NCBI RefSeq assembly: GCF_002127325.2
Contig: NC_035444.2
Location: 86,710,286-86,774,285, forward strand
Direction: 5' to 3'
From: Helianthus annuus
Taxonomy: Eukaryota > Streptophyta > Magnoliopsida > Asterales > Asteraceae
Length of the DNA: 64,000 nt
Below the pieces are notes generated by a model. That model did no database searches, was not told where the DNA came from, and saw only the letters and a program-made list of their open reading frames with translations. Each line of letters opens with the position of its first letter. The first letter of the stretch is position 1. Below are positions 34,564 through 48,100 of this stretch, piece by piece. The position numbers and the translations under genes were made by a program.

Positions 34564-36432
34564 AAGAGTATTTACCTTTTGTTAGCTTCCAATCAAATGT
34601 GATTATAGTTTAGCAAAAGCCGCAAGTCTAAGTATTATTGACCCAAGTCCGATTATCTGGGGGTTCTATAGTATGAAATGAACAGAAATATTATCTGTTA
34701 GAATGTATACGGGCCAAAGGTTAGCCCCTTTAGATATAACCCGTTACTTAAGAATAGGTTCGCTAGATTAAGTGTAGATCATATAGAATGTGGTTTATAC
34801 CTATCCGAGTGCAATGACCCATTGGATAAAGGTTATTTAACTAAGCATTCTGATTTGGAGAAGTATAACTTCTAAGAGTTATACCTTATGCTAACATGGT
34901 GATAATATCAGTTCTAAACAAGTCCTAACGTTGAGCAAATCGGCCAGAATCGAAAGTCAAACTACTTGACTTTCGATAGAGAATTGAACTCTAAACAAGA
35001 AATGACGAACTGGTCATGCTTAGACATGTCCTAATATGTTTTATAAACTGACGTGATGTCAAAAATTCAAGTTTTAATAGTTAGAAACTTGATTAGCGTA
35101 ATTTGCAAAGTTTACGTTTTTGACCTTTTATTTAATATAAAGTTGATTCGTCATTTCGCCTACTTAACGTGACTTTTGGCTAATAACTAGCCTATAAAAT
35201 GAAATAGACTATGAAGGAACACTTATTTGTGTTCTAGGAAAAGATTAACTTCAGTAGGAGACTTCCTTGAATTAGGAAACAATTCCACGAAGATAGAGAG
35301 AAAGAATGGAGGAAATGATCAAGTAAAATGGCTTGAACTAGTTGCTATTTATACTAGAAAGGAGTAGTATAGGATTGTGCCATGTGTTAGGAGGTGTTCT
35401 AGGATGATTACAGGTGTTTAGTGATGTGTTAGAACCAGAGGAGAAGTGGCAAAATCGGCTAGGTGTCACACTATGCTTGTTTGCCTTGGAGAACAAGAAC
35501 AAACTGCCAGCAAGGTCCCTTAGGGACCGACCGTAAGGGTTAACTGCTTACAGTCTGTAAGGACCTCAGCGCTCCAACCCTCCATTTAGCTTACGACTCG
35601 TAAGCACATAGGGCTTACGGTCCGTATGGGGTTGCCAGGAAATATTATTTTGAGATTTTTACATCTTAAATCCTTGGACTTTGATTCTTTTATCGATTGG
35701 CACTTTTAGTCCCTTTCCTTCCTCATAGTTGGGATTAATCGGAGATCCGGGATGCGTTTTTGTTAACGCACAATAATAATTTCTCTCCTTCCCAGAATCA
35801 GGATCAGTTGCAGATATGGAACACATTTCAATGAACGTAGAATGTAATTCCTTCATCCTTCCACATAGCCGGGATTGATTGGAGGTTCCTCCTTCTACAT
35901 AGTCGGGATAAATTGGAGGATTGGATATGTTTCGTTACATAGTTGAACGAAAAATTCCCTTTCCTTAGTTAGAGATTCGGGACACGTGTCGTCTTATAGT
36001 TGGACAAAAATTTTACGGTGTTACAATAATGTACGGAAACCCTATCTCCTCCTTGTTTATGCATCGTTCCTCTTTATTTCTCATTATTCACATAGAAAAA
36101 TATTATTGACCTTTGTTCAAAAATAAGGGCATTAAGGTCTTGCCCCGCCCCCCTTTTACCATCCACCTTTAGCCACCATCGTCTCCGCTGATTTTGTCTG
36201 TGTTTATGAACACATTCCTTTCCTTAATGAACGAACACGAACATAAAATCTCGTTGGGTTTGTGTTCATGAACCGTTCGAGAACACATTGTATCTTTAAC
36301 GAACGAATCCGAACAACGCTTTATTCGTTTGGTTCGTTTATAACCCTAAGTATACCAATAGCAAACATTAACATATAATCTAACCAAGGAAAAATATAAC
36401 CAAATTTGTAAATTTACTAATTAGAGTAATAG

Positions 36433-39035
36433 TGTCACACCTCGATTCCCGGTGGTCCCGGATGGGTCGTGACGATTGGATAGCAGTATCACAATTTAAT
36501 AATAATGCATCAGAAGTATTAAGAGTCAAAATATTCATAACATTAAAAGTGTCGAATATTCAAATACAAAGATGTTCAAGTGTTCAAGTTTAAGCCCACG
36601 GGAGGGATCAAGATAAAACAAAGCTTAGACATCATAGGCCTTAAGCTAGGCGCTGCAAATTCCATAGCCTTTATCCTAGCCAACCCGGATTCCCAGCCTA
36701 ATATCAAGGTTCGGTACCTTCAGTTCAATCTTTTGAAAATACGTCAGCTTTCGCTGGTAAATACAATTAACTGACTCATTTTAAAAATAGTTTTTCGAAA
36801 GTGATTTTATACATAGCGAAAACCCATAGGTAATCATTTAATATTTCTTGGGATTTTATCTTGTCACCAGATTTACATAGTTGTCATACAATGGGAACCA
36901 GATATCAAAGCCGGTCATTTTAAGTGCTATAATGATCACGGTACACACCAAAGTTGAATAACGTGTCTTACAGTCAGTATGCCTACCCCGACACGTTATT
37001 TTGTATGGCCACAATAGTTCATGAGTCGGGACACCCGAACACGGCACCAATAACCCCCAATTGTTTCAGTTATCGAATATAACGGATTAAAACGAGTTCT
37101 TACATTTATGAGCAATCATAGGCGGCTCATTTACGTAATACTCGCTCCAAGTGGCGTATTCGCCATACACCAAGTTTTCAAAGAAAATAAGTTAAAGAGT
37201 ATTACCTTTTAGCCAGCTTCCAACCGATAACGATTTTCAATATAGTAAAAGCCGTAAAGACAAAGTATTAAAACTCAAGTCCAAATATCTGAGGGGTTCT
37301 ACAGGCCAGAGTGAACAGATTCAGTTATCTGTTAGAATGTATACGGGTCATAGGTTAGTTCCTTAGACACGACCCATTACTTAAAAATAAGATCGGTTCG
37401 CTAGATTAAGCGTAGATTAATTAGTATGTGGTTTATACGTATCCGAGTGTAAGACTCATTGGATAAAGGTTAAATAAACCAACATTCTGATTTGGAAAGG
37501 TTTTGACCCGTTACGCCTAGTTTATGCGAACTAGGTTCACACAACTAGTTATATGCGTAAAAGACGGGTTAGGAAGGTCAGATGGGCATACGACAAGTCC
37601 AAGTAGTAAAAATATATTTTTAGTTGAAGTACATATTGATACAAAGTCATATTATAGTTCGGTTTAGTTTAAAACCATTTATTTAGCTACTTTGACCACA
37701 TAAGGGTATTGTGGTCATTTTCAATAATAATTTCAAGACTTGTCATTTAACCCATCAAACGGATTTACCATGTGGTATAACTTCAGAGGGTTATACTCAA
37801 CAATAACATGGTCTTAAAACAAGTTTAAAACAGGTCTAAACATTGACCAAACAGGTCAGAATCAAAAGTCAAAGCAAAAGTCAAACTGCTTGACTTTTGA
37901 CATAAAATAAGACTCTAAACTGAATTGGACAAGTTGGGCATGCTAATATCAGTTTGTATTAGTTGTAAAACTTGTATATATGTCAAAACAACTTAATTAT
38001 AAGTTACAGAAACCATTTATGCCATTTAGTCAAAAATTCAACTTTTACGTAATATGCTCAAGTTAACAATTCAACTAGTAAACATGATTATCTGAGGGTA
38101 TGATCACAGAGGGATCATACCATCGTTATTACGATCACGTAGGAAAGTTCGGATTAAACTTTACCTTGACCAAAATGGTCAGAAGCTAAAGTTAAACAAA
38201 AAGTCAATTGTTTGACTTTTAGCTCAAAATAACTAAATAAAATGAAATAGAGCAAAGAGAAACACTTACTTGGAAGTGTTTGGCAGAATAGAACTGAGAA
38301 TGGGAGTCCTCTTGTCTAGAGGAAAGCTCCAAGCAAGGTTTAGAGAGAAAGAGAGTAAATGAGCAAAGAAAATGGAAGAAGGTGCTTGCTATTTATAGCC
38401 AAAGAAGGTGAAGAAGAGTGTGCCATGTGTCCCCAGGTGCTTTAAGGTGATGTAAAGTGTTGAGGGACGTGGAAGAAAGGCAGAGATAGTGGCAAGAGAA
38501 GTTGCAAGGTGGCAGAACAGGCTGCAACAGCCAACTGTTTTTCTGATCTGCAGGTCCCTTACGGACCATAAGCATAATGCCCTTACGGTCCGTAATGACC
38601 TCATTTGCTTGCCCAGCACTCACCCATGCGGACCGTATGGATATAAGCGTTACGGTCCGTAAGACCTCTTGGCGCACAATATTTCAAATGCCTTACGGTC
38701 TGTAAGGACTTCGAGAATACGAATTTTGCATTTTTCCCCCTTAGGTTTAATAAGTTATTGGTATGTGCAATATTAGTCCCCATCCTTCCACACAGTGGGG
38801 ATTAGTTGGACATCCGGGACGATTTTCAATTAACGCATAATAAAAGTCCCTCTCCTTCCCAGAGTCGGGACTAGTCGGAGATTCGGGATACATTTCAGTG
38901 AACGTATAGTGTAGGTCCTTCCTCCTTCCACATAGTCGGGATTAGCTGGAGGTTTCTCCCTCCACATAGTTGGGATTAGTTGGAGAATTGGACACGTGTC
39001 GTCACATGATTAGACGGAATTTTCGAGGTGTTACA
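36433..39035 (-). mobile_element. Solo LTR, copy 2
   Basis: A 2603-bp sequence starting TGTCACACCTCGATTCC and ending CGAGGTGTTACA, with a perfect 5-bp duplication AATAG (36428-36432 and 39036-39040). No internal coding region, so a solo LTR made by LTR-LTR recombination. The minus-strand TATA box GGCTATAAATAGC is at 38388-38400. Several TTACGGTCCGTAA palindromes lie at 38560-38710. Same family as the copy at 25554. Confidence 0.88.
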
Positions 39036-39040
39036 AATAG

Positions 39041-39724
39041 GCTACCTATAACAAGAAAAGTAGTTGTACTAAAGTACTAATAATAGTAAGAGTAAAGTAC
39101 AATTTGCGTCCCTGTGGTTTACACCCATTCTCACATACAGACCTGATTTGAAAAACACGGGCATTCTAGTCCCTGTGGTTGTCATTTGCAATCAATAACG
39201 TCCCTGAGAGCATTTGTTGTTATTCAACTGTTAGTTGATTGGGGCTTGGATGTCTTTTTACTTATAATTTCAAGGGCAATTTTGTCATTTCGTTGTATAC
39301 CCCTTTTTGAAATCATCCTTCATCTTCACCAGATGTTTATCGTCTTCATCACCAAATCACATCTGCATCTTCGTGAACAAGAACTTGATATATTTAAATC
39401 AATTCAGCAATAATCAGTTCATATCGAAGTGAATTTATACAAGCTAACACATATAATTTTCCCCCACTAAAATCAATGAAACTATATAAAAATAAAGCAC
39501 CTGCAGAATTCAAAGGCATTCATAATTCACTCATAGTCATCCAAGAACTCATAAATCGTTGTTAACAAAGTTGCCTTTTTCGAACTTTCATCAAATGCAC
39601 ATTGTTATAAAACACAGTGAACCGTATTCGAAGGATATGAAGGTGTCGTAGAGCCACTTGCAGCCGGATTGTGAGAGTCGAGTTCGGGTAAGAGTGTTAA
39701 TAAGAGATGTTTACGATATCGGTG

Positions 39725-39757
<33 letters not shown>

Positions 39758-40147
39758 AATGCGGCGGCGGTTGCCTTGGAGGCTGGGCGGTGCTGGTGGT
39801 GGTGATGGTGGTGGGTGATAGTTTGTCGAGTAGTGGTGGTGGTGTAGGGTTGGGTTGAAGAGAAATGAATTCGGCTTTTTAGATACGGGTGTATTTGAGA
39901 TTGTTTGGACTAAAATGCTCTTCCTTGTGATTTTTTATTTTTTGTCACATGTCCTCCTGTTATTGCTTCCTACCCTTTCTACTCAAATCATACTTTCTAT
40001 TTGATCTATTCCCTATATAATACATATACGAATGTAAAAACATAAAATTTTAAAAACATGGAACTTAAATCTCAAAATTTAGTGATTTAGAGTTGTTCTT
40101 TTTGTTCTCGCAATAATTAGTGTTCTGCAATGATACACATCATATAT
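39041..40147. other. Intergenic DNA with MULE-end remnant and GTT/GGT repeat
   Basis: At 39092 AGAGTAAAGTACAATTTGCG and the following TCCCTGTGGTTTACACCC resemble the Pack-MULE end; no matching right end is clear. A (GTT)n(GGT)n trinucleotide tract lies at 39721-39840. No gene is supported. Confidence 0.55.
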
Positions 40148-40152
40148 ATATA

Positions 40153-40629
40153 TGTTGGTGCACTAATGTCTGTTAACTTCGTCTTTATAGGGTCTTGTGT
40201 ATAGATAGGATAAATCAATGTTCAGCAGGTCGGAAAACAGGTTTTGTATGTCAAAGGGTAATTTCGCACGGAATTACACAATGGTAATTCCGCACGAAAT
40301 TAACAAAGGTAATTCCACACGAAATTAGTTAATTTCGTTTGGAATGTAATTTCGCATGAACATGTAATTCCGCTTGTATGATTCCGTGCGGAATTACCAA
40401 CCCTATATATACCCAACCTGCTGTTGTCATTTGGTACGGAATTAGGTTGTTGTTTTCAGAGCCGAGTTGCTGCTGGATTGTTATTTGAATTGTAAAAGCT
40501 TTGGAAATCAATAAGAGAAGATAATTAGGAAGTATTAAGCTGTGTACACATCGATATCATTAATTCCGCCTTTGACATTGATTCTGAAGTCTTCAGATTG
40601 ACTCGTTAGGGTCACACGACGATCCAACA
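40153..40629 (+). repeat. Left LTR of copia B
   Basis: Starts TGTTGGTGCACTAATG and ends GATCCAACA. A TATA box is at 40404-40411 (CTATATATACCC). U3 holds AATTTCGCACGGAATT / AATTCCGCACGAAATT words, mutually inverted, at 40260-40400. Confidence 0.92.
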
Positions 40630-40631
40630 AG

Positions 40632-40645
40632 TGGTATCAAAGCTC
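40632..40645 (+). promoter_or_regulatory. Primer binding site of copia B
   Basis: TGGTATCAAAGCTC follows the LTR by two bases. It matches the initiator tRNA-Met site with one G to A change relative to element A. Confidence 0.88.
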
Positions 40646-41234
40646 AGGACGAGGAGTTCATACCAATTCAGCTTGATTTCATCGGATTCTCTCGCTTCTA
40701 CTCTTTGTTTTCAAAATTAATCAGAATTTAACGGACAAAATGGCTTGATTTCACATATTATAAGCGAAACACTGTTTTAACTAATCCTTGAAAAAATTGG
40801 ACCTTAATTCAAAGTAAAACAGGATCAATTTGACGAAATTGTGATCGACAGTGCTGACATCATCCTAATTCCGCACGAAATTGTCACTATAATTTCGCAC
40901 GGAATTACATTTTGTGCCTAATTTCGCTTGAAAGTGTTGATAATTTCAAACGAAATCTAATTTTGTTTGAAGATTTCATACGGAATTACTAATTTCGCAC
41001 CAAATCAGTTTAATTTCGTTTGAAATTGAACTAATTCCACACAGAATTGAATTTCGCTTCGTAATTTCGTTCGAAAACGTTATTCCGCTTGGTAATTTCG
41101 TTTGAAAATCCTATTTTGTGTGAACAAGTAATTTCGTTTGAGCTATTTTGCTTGAACTGATTCCGTTTGAAACTGCTTTTCAAAATTTCAAAAATTTTTC
41201 TAAGTGTTTGTTGATTGTTTCAGGTACTTGAAAG
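40646..41234 (+). other. Leader of copia B with AATTTCG words
   Basis: Non-coding leader. AATTTCGNNYGRAATT-type words, for example TAATTTCGTTTGAAATT at 41011-41030, repeat from about 40868 to 41165, as in the LTR. Confidence 0.7.
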
Positions 41235-44200
41235 ATGGATGATTTCATGAATCCATTTAGTGACGTGTTTGCATTTACCAGTGGTTCGGGTGATGGCACA
41301 TCAAATAACACAAATGAATCTACACCAACACCGAGTGCAAAGAAAATTCTTTCTGATGCTATGAGTGTAGACAGTGTATATGGAACATACAATAAGCCGC
41401 CCAAGTTGATGGCAATTGAAGATTACAACAGGTGGGCTACAAGATTTGAAGAATGGCTTAAAGCGTTTGCATATCCCAGTTGGAAAAGTTTGAAAAATGG
41501 TTTTGATTTGGGGAGACGGATTATGAAAATTTTGAAGAAAATCAAATAGAAAGATATGTTGCTGAACAAAAGTGCATGGCTCTGCTTCACCAATCTGTCA
41601 GAGATAACATTATCTCACTGATCGAGTACAAAGATTCAAGAGACCTTTGGGAAAAATTAAAAATAAAATGTGTTGGTAGTGCTGAGCTAGTTAAAAACAA
41701 AAAGAAATTGTTAAGAAAAGAGTTTGATTTGTTTGGTTGTTTAAAGAACGAGTCTGTTTCCAAGATGATTGAAAGATTCGGACATTTGAAGATGGAGCTT
41801 GCAAGACACAAAATCATATACACTCAAGAAGAGTTGGTTGACAAATTGTTTGACTCACTACCGAATGAGCAAGATTGGCAGTACTTTGCCCTGATGCTGA
41901 AGAACACAATTAAGTTAGAAGATTTGACAGTGGATCTGCTTATCGAAAGACTGGAAAGCCATGAATTAGAGATCAAGAAATCCAGCAAAGTCAACATCTT
42001 ATCAGCAGAATGTGGAGCTGTATTACAGGGGTAGTATGATCCCACAGACTGCATCTCCTAAGATAGCTTTTTCAGCAGAAAGCTCAAACACAATGAATCA
42101 AGAAACTCCTAGCAGTGGTTATCATGGTGGTTCATCGTCAAATACTTCAAATCAATCTACACCAAAGAATATGTTTCAATGCAACATTGTTGTGGATCTG
42201 AAGAATGGTCAGAATTTTAGTGAAGAATCTGCCAAACAATAGATGGTGTTTTTAGCGTCTATGTTAGAATCATACGAAAGTCTCGTTGCAGGAAAGATAG
42301 GTAACACCAACCTAACAAAGGAAGACTACGATCAGATCAACCCTGAGGAGATGGAGTTGATCGATATAAGGTGGTGTATGGCGAGTGCGGTGAGAAGAGC
42401 GCAACGATTCATGGAGATTACTGGAAGACAGTCTATTGGTGGACCTTCTACCAAGTTAGGCTTTGACAAGTCAAAAGTCATGTGCTTTAAATGTAAACAA
42501 AAAGGTCATTTTAAGCGTGAGTGCCGAAATGCTTACACTGATGATACTGCAAATCCTTTTCGAGAGGACTATTACAAAAGAGCAATTTATCATCAAAATA
42601 AAGTAGAACCTCCCAGGATGAAGCAGATAGAGGAGGCACCCAAAGAAAAATCCAGGGCACTTGCTGTTTTTCATGATGATGAAGGTTATGATTGGAGTGA
42701 TGTTTTGCCAAAGGAAGATGCAGTTGGATATGCCTTTACAGCAGCAAAGATTGTTCCTTTTAAAGATACTAGATCTGAAGAAGTGAAGTATGTAAACAGG
42801 AAGTCAACAGCATGAAAGGCAAAATCTATCGTACATGGATGGAAGCAAAGAAAGCGAATCGATGGGATCCTGATAGAGAATGTTATCTCAATCCTAATGG
42901 AAACATAGCTGTTGATCCAGATACTGTTGATGTTGAAACTCTCACCAAACAAATTGCTGAAGAAGAAGAAGCCAGGAAAAGCATGTGGTGGGGAGGAGGA
43001 GAAGCTGATGAGAAAGAGAAAGAGATAGAAAAAGAGCCGCAACCAAAGAAAGTTGATGACGGGATTATTGATACGTCACAAGAATTTACAGTAGAAAATT
43101 TGAAGAAGATGGCTGACAAAGTTCTTGCTGCAAAAGAACTAGAGGTAGTTTCTGGTTCTGGAACTGAGTTCAAAAACAAGGTCATTTCAAACGATACACA
43201 TGAGTCAGGTAAGAAAATTAAATCTGAGAACGACTGCAAAAATTACATGAAAGAGTGCAAAGTTTGTAGTACAATTGCTTACCTCAGCGGTAAGAAGGTT
43301 GAAGAACTGACTGGTAGAGTCAGAAGTGTTGAAGATCAGATCTTAAACCATGATAAATTGTTAAAAGCTTCGAACGACAAATTAAAAGAATTAACTGAGA
43401 AAATCAAAAATGATAAAAATGATGTAGAAAGAACTAGGAAAGAAAATGAAAAATTGATTCTTGAAAATCGTAAAATTTCAGAAAATTTTGAAAAACTAAA
43501 ACGAACGGTAAAAGATCCTGATGAAAGAAATGGTAAAACAGACAAAGAAAATCTTCAGCTGAACGGTGTTCTTAGAGTTAAAGAAGAGCAAATCAACCAA
43601 CAGTTGGATGAGATTGCTAATCTGAAGCTTCAAGTTCAAGAAGCTAAAATTGAAAATGAGCGCATCAATCTAAAATTAACCAGTTACAACTCCGCAAGCT
43701 TTGTTTTACAACACATTGTTCCCAAACCCATCGGGAAAAACAAAGCAGACTAAGATGTTTATTCGGACGAAACTGGGGTTGGGTATCATCAGGTTCCCCC
43801 GCCAGTGTTAAATAATTTTTCAAAGAAAAAGTCCGGTTTGGTTAATGATGATGAAGAAAGTTATGAGGTTAAACTTCCAGAATCAATTGATGTTACATTC
43901 AATACATCATCCGATAAGGATAGTGTTCAATCAAAAATTGTTAAAAGCATGGCTGAGAATGTTTTGAAGTATGAAAGTGATTCAGCTGAAGATGAAGAAT
44001 GTTTCTTGAACAATTACATTCCGAAACCAAAATCCAAAAACAACTTAATTGAAGAACCTACTCTTGTCTGTCGGGATGGGATAAGTTGTATTCGGATTCT
44101 GAGTTTCCACTGGAGAATGTTAATGTTGCTAAATTGACAAATGTGTTCTGGTTGAAATTGATCTGTCTGAAGTAGAAAGTTTAAATCAAACAAAGAGGCA

Positions 44201-45093
44201 AATGAATTTTGAAAAAGATAAAGCTTACTACAAGAAACCTGTTGTTCCATCGCGTTTTTATAACAACAATCAAAACAAATGGTCGGGTGGATATCAGGGT
44301 GGTAAGAATTATCAGAAAAAGAATGTTCATAACAGAAGGTTTGCTGAGAAAAAAGGTGTTTGTGAAAAGTTCAAGTTCGAGTTCACTTTCTGATGAAGAA
44401 TCTAAATTTTTTTCAAAATCAAACAAAGAGTTCTTTGAGAAGAAGGCCTCACAGCCTCAGTCTGAAGGTACAAGTCGGGTAGTTGACACCCGAACATGCT
44501 TCAAATGTAATCAAGTTGGACATATTGCACAAAAGTGTACCAACTTGAAGCCTAAGACTAAAGTTGTTGAGATTCAGAAAAGGAAAGTTGATGTGAAAGG
44601 AAAAGCTCCAATGGTTGTTGAGCAAAAGGGTTTGAAAAATGAAAACATTAAAATAAAAACTGAACCTGTTAAAAATGTGATAACTAAAAATGACAAGTTT
44701 TACAAACGGGTTGCGTCATCTCAACAAACATGGAAGCCAAAAGTTGTTGAAAAGAAAACAATTTCTCCAAAACCAAAGGTTTCTGAGATGGAAAAACAAT
44801 CATCTTCTACCACACCGGTAAAGAGGAATGTTCCTTTGGATTATTATGTGAATCTTGAGAAAGAAAAACAAGCTTCTACTTCACAAGAGAAGAAGTTTGT
44901 TTCTGAGAAAGACAAATCATCTGGTCAACCTTCTAAAAATGATTTCTTTTTATACAAAAAGGTTGAGATTGGGTCTGAAGAGAACTTGAAGATGAATGAT
45001 AAAAATTTTCCACCGTTGATCACCCAAAGAACTGTCATTGATTTCCAGCTACCTGAGTCAAAAGAGGCTTGGGTGGCATCAAAATCTAACTAA
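41235..45093 (+). pseudogene. Extended Gag of copia B, broken
   Basis: ATG 41235 starts MDDFMNPFSDVFAF; the core KPPKLMAIEDYNRW matches elements A and C. The frame is broken by shifts near 41510 and 42010, an in-frame TAG at 42240, further shifts near 42812 and 44140, and a TAA at 43751. Knuckle 1 CFKCKQKGHFKREC is at 42483-42524 and knuckle 2 CFKCNQVGHIAQKC at 44497-44538, separated by an acidic and coiled-coil linker (about 43240-43740). The last segment ends EAWVASKSN-stop at 45093, immediately before the protease, in another frame. Confidence 0.9.
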
Positions 45094-45106
45094 GTGTTTG
45101 TGATAT

Positions 45107-48100
45107 GTGCAGGAGCTTCCAAGATCCATTTCGCGATGGATTATGGATAGTGGAGCTTCTCGGCACATGGCGGGGAAGAAAACCCTGCTGTACGATGTTA
45201 GAGGGTTTAAAGGAGGTTATGTAGGTTTTGCAGGAAATCAAGGAGGTCAAATAGTTGGTGAAGGAACTTTATCGAATGGCATTGTTACATTTGAATGAGT
45301 GAATTACATCGCCGAGCTTGAGAATAATCTTCTGAGTATTTCTCAGATTTGTGATAAGATGTATACAACACACTTCACCGACAAAGAGTGTTTGATATTG
45401 AAAGCAGGTTTTGTTGTTCCCGAAGAATGGATTATCATGAGAGCACCAAGAGTCAATGATCTGTACGTGTTGGACATGAGCGTAGTAACTACAACCACGG
45501 GTCAGGCTCATTGTTTTATGACTAGAGCAACAGAGAAAGAATCACAACTGTGGCACCGAAAGATGGGTCATATACATTTGCGAAAAATGAATCACCTGGT
45601 GCACAATGATTTGGTTACTGGTGTTCATGTGAAAGGTTTTCATCTTGAGGGGGAGTGCATTAGCTGCATCAAAGGAAAGCAAAAGAAGAAATCTCACCCT
45701 GGGAAGAAAGAAAACTCAATCTCGAGACCTTTAGAGAGACTCCATATGAATTTGTTTGGTCCAGTGAACGTCAAAAGCATTACTGGGGATCTCTATTGTC
45801 TTATAGTCACAGACGATTATTCAAGATTTTCTTGGGTATTATTTCTGAAGTCAAAAGATGAGGCGTTTGATCGTTTGATGACGCTTTTCAAGAAGATGGA
45901 AAACTTGTACCAAGCACGCATTAGAAGATTAGTGACAATGGTACTGAATTCAAGAATATTAAGATGGAAGAGTATTGCGATGAAAGAGGTATATTGCATG
46001 AAGTTAGTGCTCCTTACACTCCACAGCAGAATGGAGTAACTGAAAGAAAGATCAGGACGCTAATTGAAACGGCCAGGACGATGCTTGCTGATTCCAAGCT
46101 ACCTGTTAACTTTTGGGCAGAAGCAGTATCAGCCGCATGCTATATGCTCAACCGGGTTCTTACTGTAAAAAAATTCAAACGTGTTTCGAGCTGATCAACA
46201 ACCGCAGGCCAAACCTGAAGTATTTAGAACCGTTTAGGTCTCCCTGCACAGTTTTAGAGCCTTTTGGTAAATTTGGTCCAAAGAGCATCGAAGGGATATT
46301 TGTGGGTTACTGAAGTCCACTAAGGCGAGTCTTTGTTCCAAGCTTAAAGCGGATCATCGAAGCATCGAATGTTGAGTGTCAAGGTTACACAATGCCACCA
46401 CAGAATCCAGGAGATTCATGGCATTTTCATTATGACACTTTGTGGAATTCGTTTGACATGAAAGAAGAAGAAGAAGATTTCTTTAATAAGTTGGATATTC
46501 TGAGAGAGTATGAGTCATCGCAGGAAAGGTTCCCAGCTGAGTCTTCAAGGCGTCAAAGGCATACTTCAAATGACGATGAAGCAGGTCCAAGCAATGCTGG
46601 AGAACATGATGATATTCAACAGAATGAAGTTGCTCATGATAATCAGACGACAATGAATGATAATCAAGAATCTGAGAACAGACCAGTATTTGATCGTGGT
46701 GATTCAGATTCTGAGGGGGAGCAAATCCAGATTTCAAGTCAATCTATTTCAGTCAATGAACAAGGTACAGATCAGAATATCACAAATCTGGAGGGCGAGG
46801 TAGATGTTCCAGGCGAGGTGATGCCAAGAACTCTTTCATACCATCCAGAGGAGCTGATTATTAGAGAATTACAATCAGGCGTCCGCACTAGATGACAAAT
46901 TGATCAAGGGCTTACTTGTTTTTATTCTACAGTTGCTCCGTTACAAACTGAGTTTTCACTTAGTTGTTTTATCTCGCAGATTGATCCGAGGACTTATAAG
47001 GAGGCGCTTACTGAAGATTCTTGGGTCAACGCGATGCAGGAGGAACTGAGCCAGTTCGAGAAGTTAGGAGTGTGGAAGTTAGTAGATTTGCCTGATGGTC
47101 ACAGGAAGATTAACACAAAATGGGTGTTTAAATGCAAGAGAGATGATCGAGGGGTTATTATTTGAAACAAAGCTCGACTCTTAGTCCAGGGATTTAGTCA
47201 ATAGGAGGGTATAGATTTCACTGAAGTATATGCTCCCGTGGCTCGACTAGAAGCGATTAGAATCTTTCTGGCATTTGCATCGTGGAAGGGATTTAAAGTT
47301 TTTCAGTTAGATGTGAAATCGGCGTTTCTCTACGGGAAGGTAAAAGAGGAGGTATATGTCGGACAGCCACCGGGCTTCACCGACCCAATCCACAAAGACA
47401 AGGTCTACCTACTGGACAAAGCGCTGTATAGTTTACACCAGGCCCCGAGAGTTTGATACGAGACTTTGTCTCCACGCTTGCTAGCCTACAGCTTCATCCG
47501 TGGAAAAGTGGATGCCACTCTCTTCACCAAAGAAGTCGACGGACATCTTCTGATAGTTCAGATATACGTGGACGACATCATATTTGGGTCAACGAATGAA
47601 AGTTTGTGCAAAGACTTTGAAAAAGTTATGAAGCAAAAGTTTGAAATGTCATCGATGGGGGAGATGAAATTCTTCTTGGGACTTCAAGTTGATCAACTAC
47701 CTGAGGGAATTTTCATACACCAAACGATGTATGTTCATGATATTTTAGAGAAATTTGGGATGTCAGGATCTACTCCAGCTTCAACCCCTTTAGCAACGAA
47801 TCATGGGATAAACCCAGATCTCACCAGAGACAGGGTAGATGAAACGATGTATCATTCCATGATCGGATCGCTGATGTACTTAACTGCTTCCACACCCGAT
47901 ATCATGTATCCGACTTGCCTCGCAGCACGGTTTCAGTCAAGACCCAGAGCTTCGCACATGGTGATTGTGAAACGGATATTACGCTACCTGAAAGGAGCTC
48001 CATTATTGGGGTTGTGGTATCCAAAAACAGGCGATTTCACACTCAAAGGGTATTCTGACTCCGACTTCGGAAGCTGCAAAGTTAACGCAAAATCGACAAC

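Larger units (their letters stand above)
25554..36025 (-). mobile_element. Solo LTR, copy 1, interrupted by copia element A
   Basis: Sequence starts TGTCACACACCGATTCC, ends GGTGTTACA and matches the solo LTR at 36433 along its length once 26312-34568 is removed (about 2.2 kb). Transcription would run on the minus strand: a TATA box (GTATAAATAGC on the minus strand) lies at 35344-35354. The flanks AAAAT and ATAAT are an imperfect 5-bp duplication. No internal retroelement genes are found, so it is a solo LTR. The family is probably Ty3/gypsy, based on memory of similar ends. Confidence 0.75.
25242..36348. mobile_element. hAT-like DNA element, interrupted by nested LTR elements
   Basis: The left end is TCGGGTTGTAAATGAACC, the right end (reverse complement) TAGGGTTATAAACGAACC, with 15-16 of 18 matching. 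The 8-bp duplication AGTATACC (25234-25241 and 36349-36356) is the size typical of hAT. Outside the nested insertions only about 630 bp remain, full of GTTCGTTCATGTTCG-like inverted words, and no transposase, so this is a MITE-sized non-autonomous element whose two halves now lie 10.5 kb apart. Confidence 0.8.

Noticed and set aside
39721..39840. Gly/Val- or Pro/Thr-rich coding region
   Set aside because: GTT/GGT trinucleotide repeat without a supported gene on either strand.
40329..40511. 60-codon minus-strand ORF present in both LTRs of copia B
   Set aside because: Same reason: an LTR shadow with no coding features.
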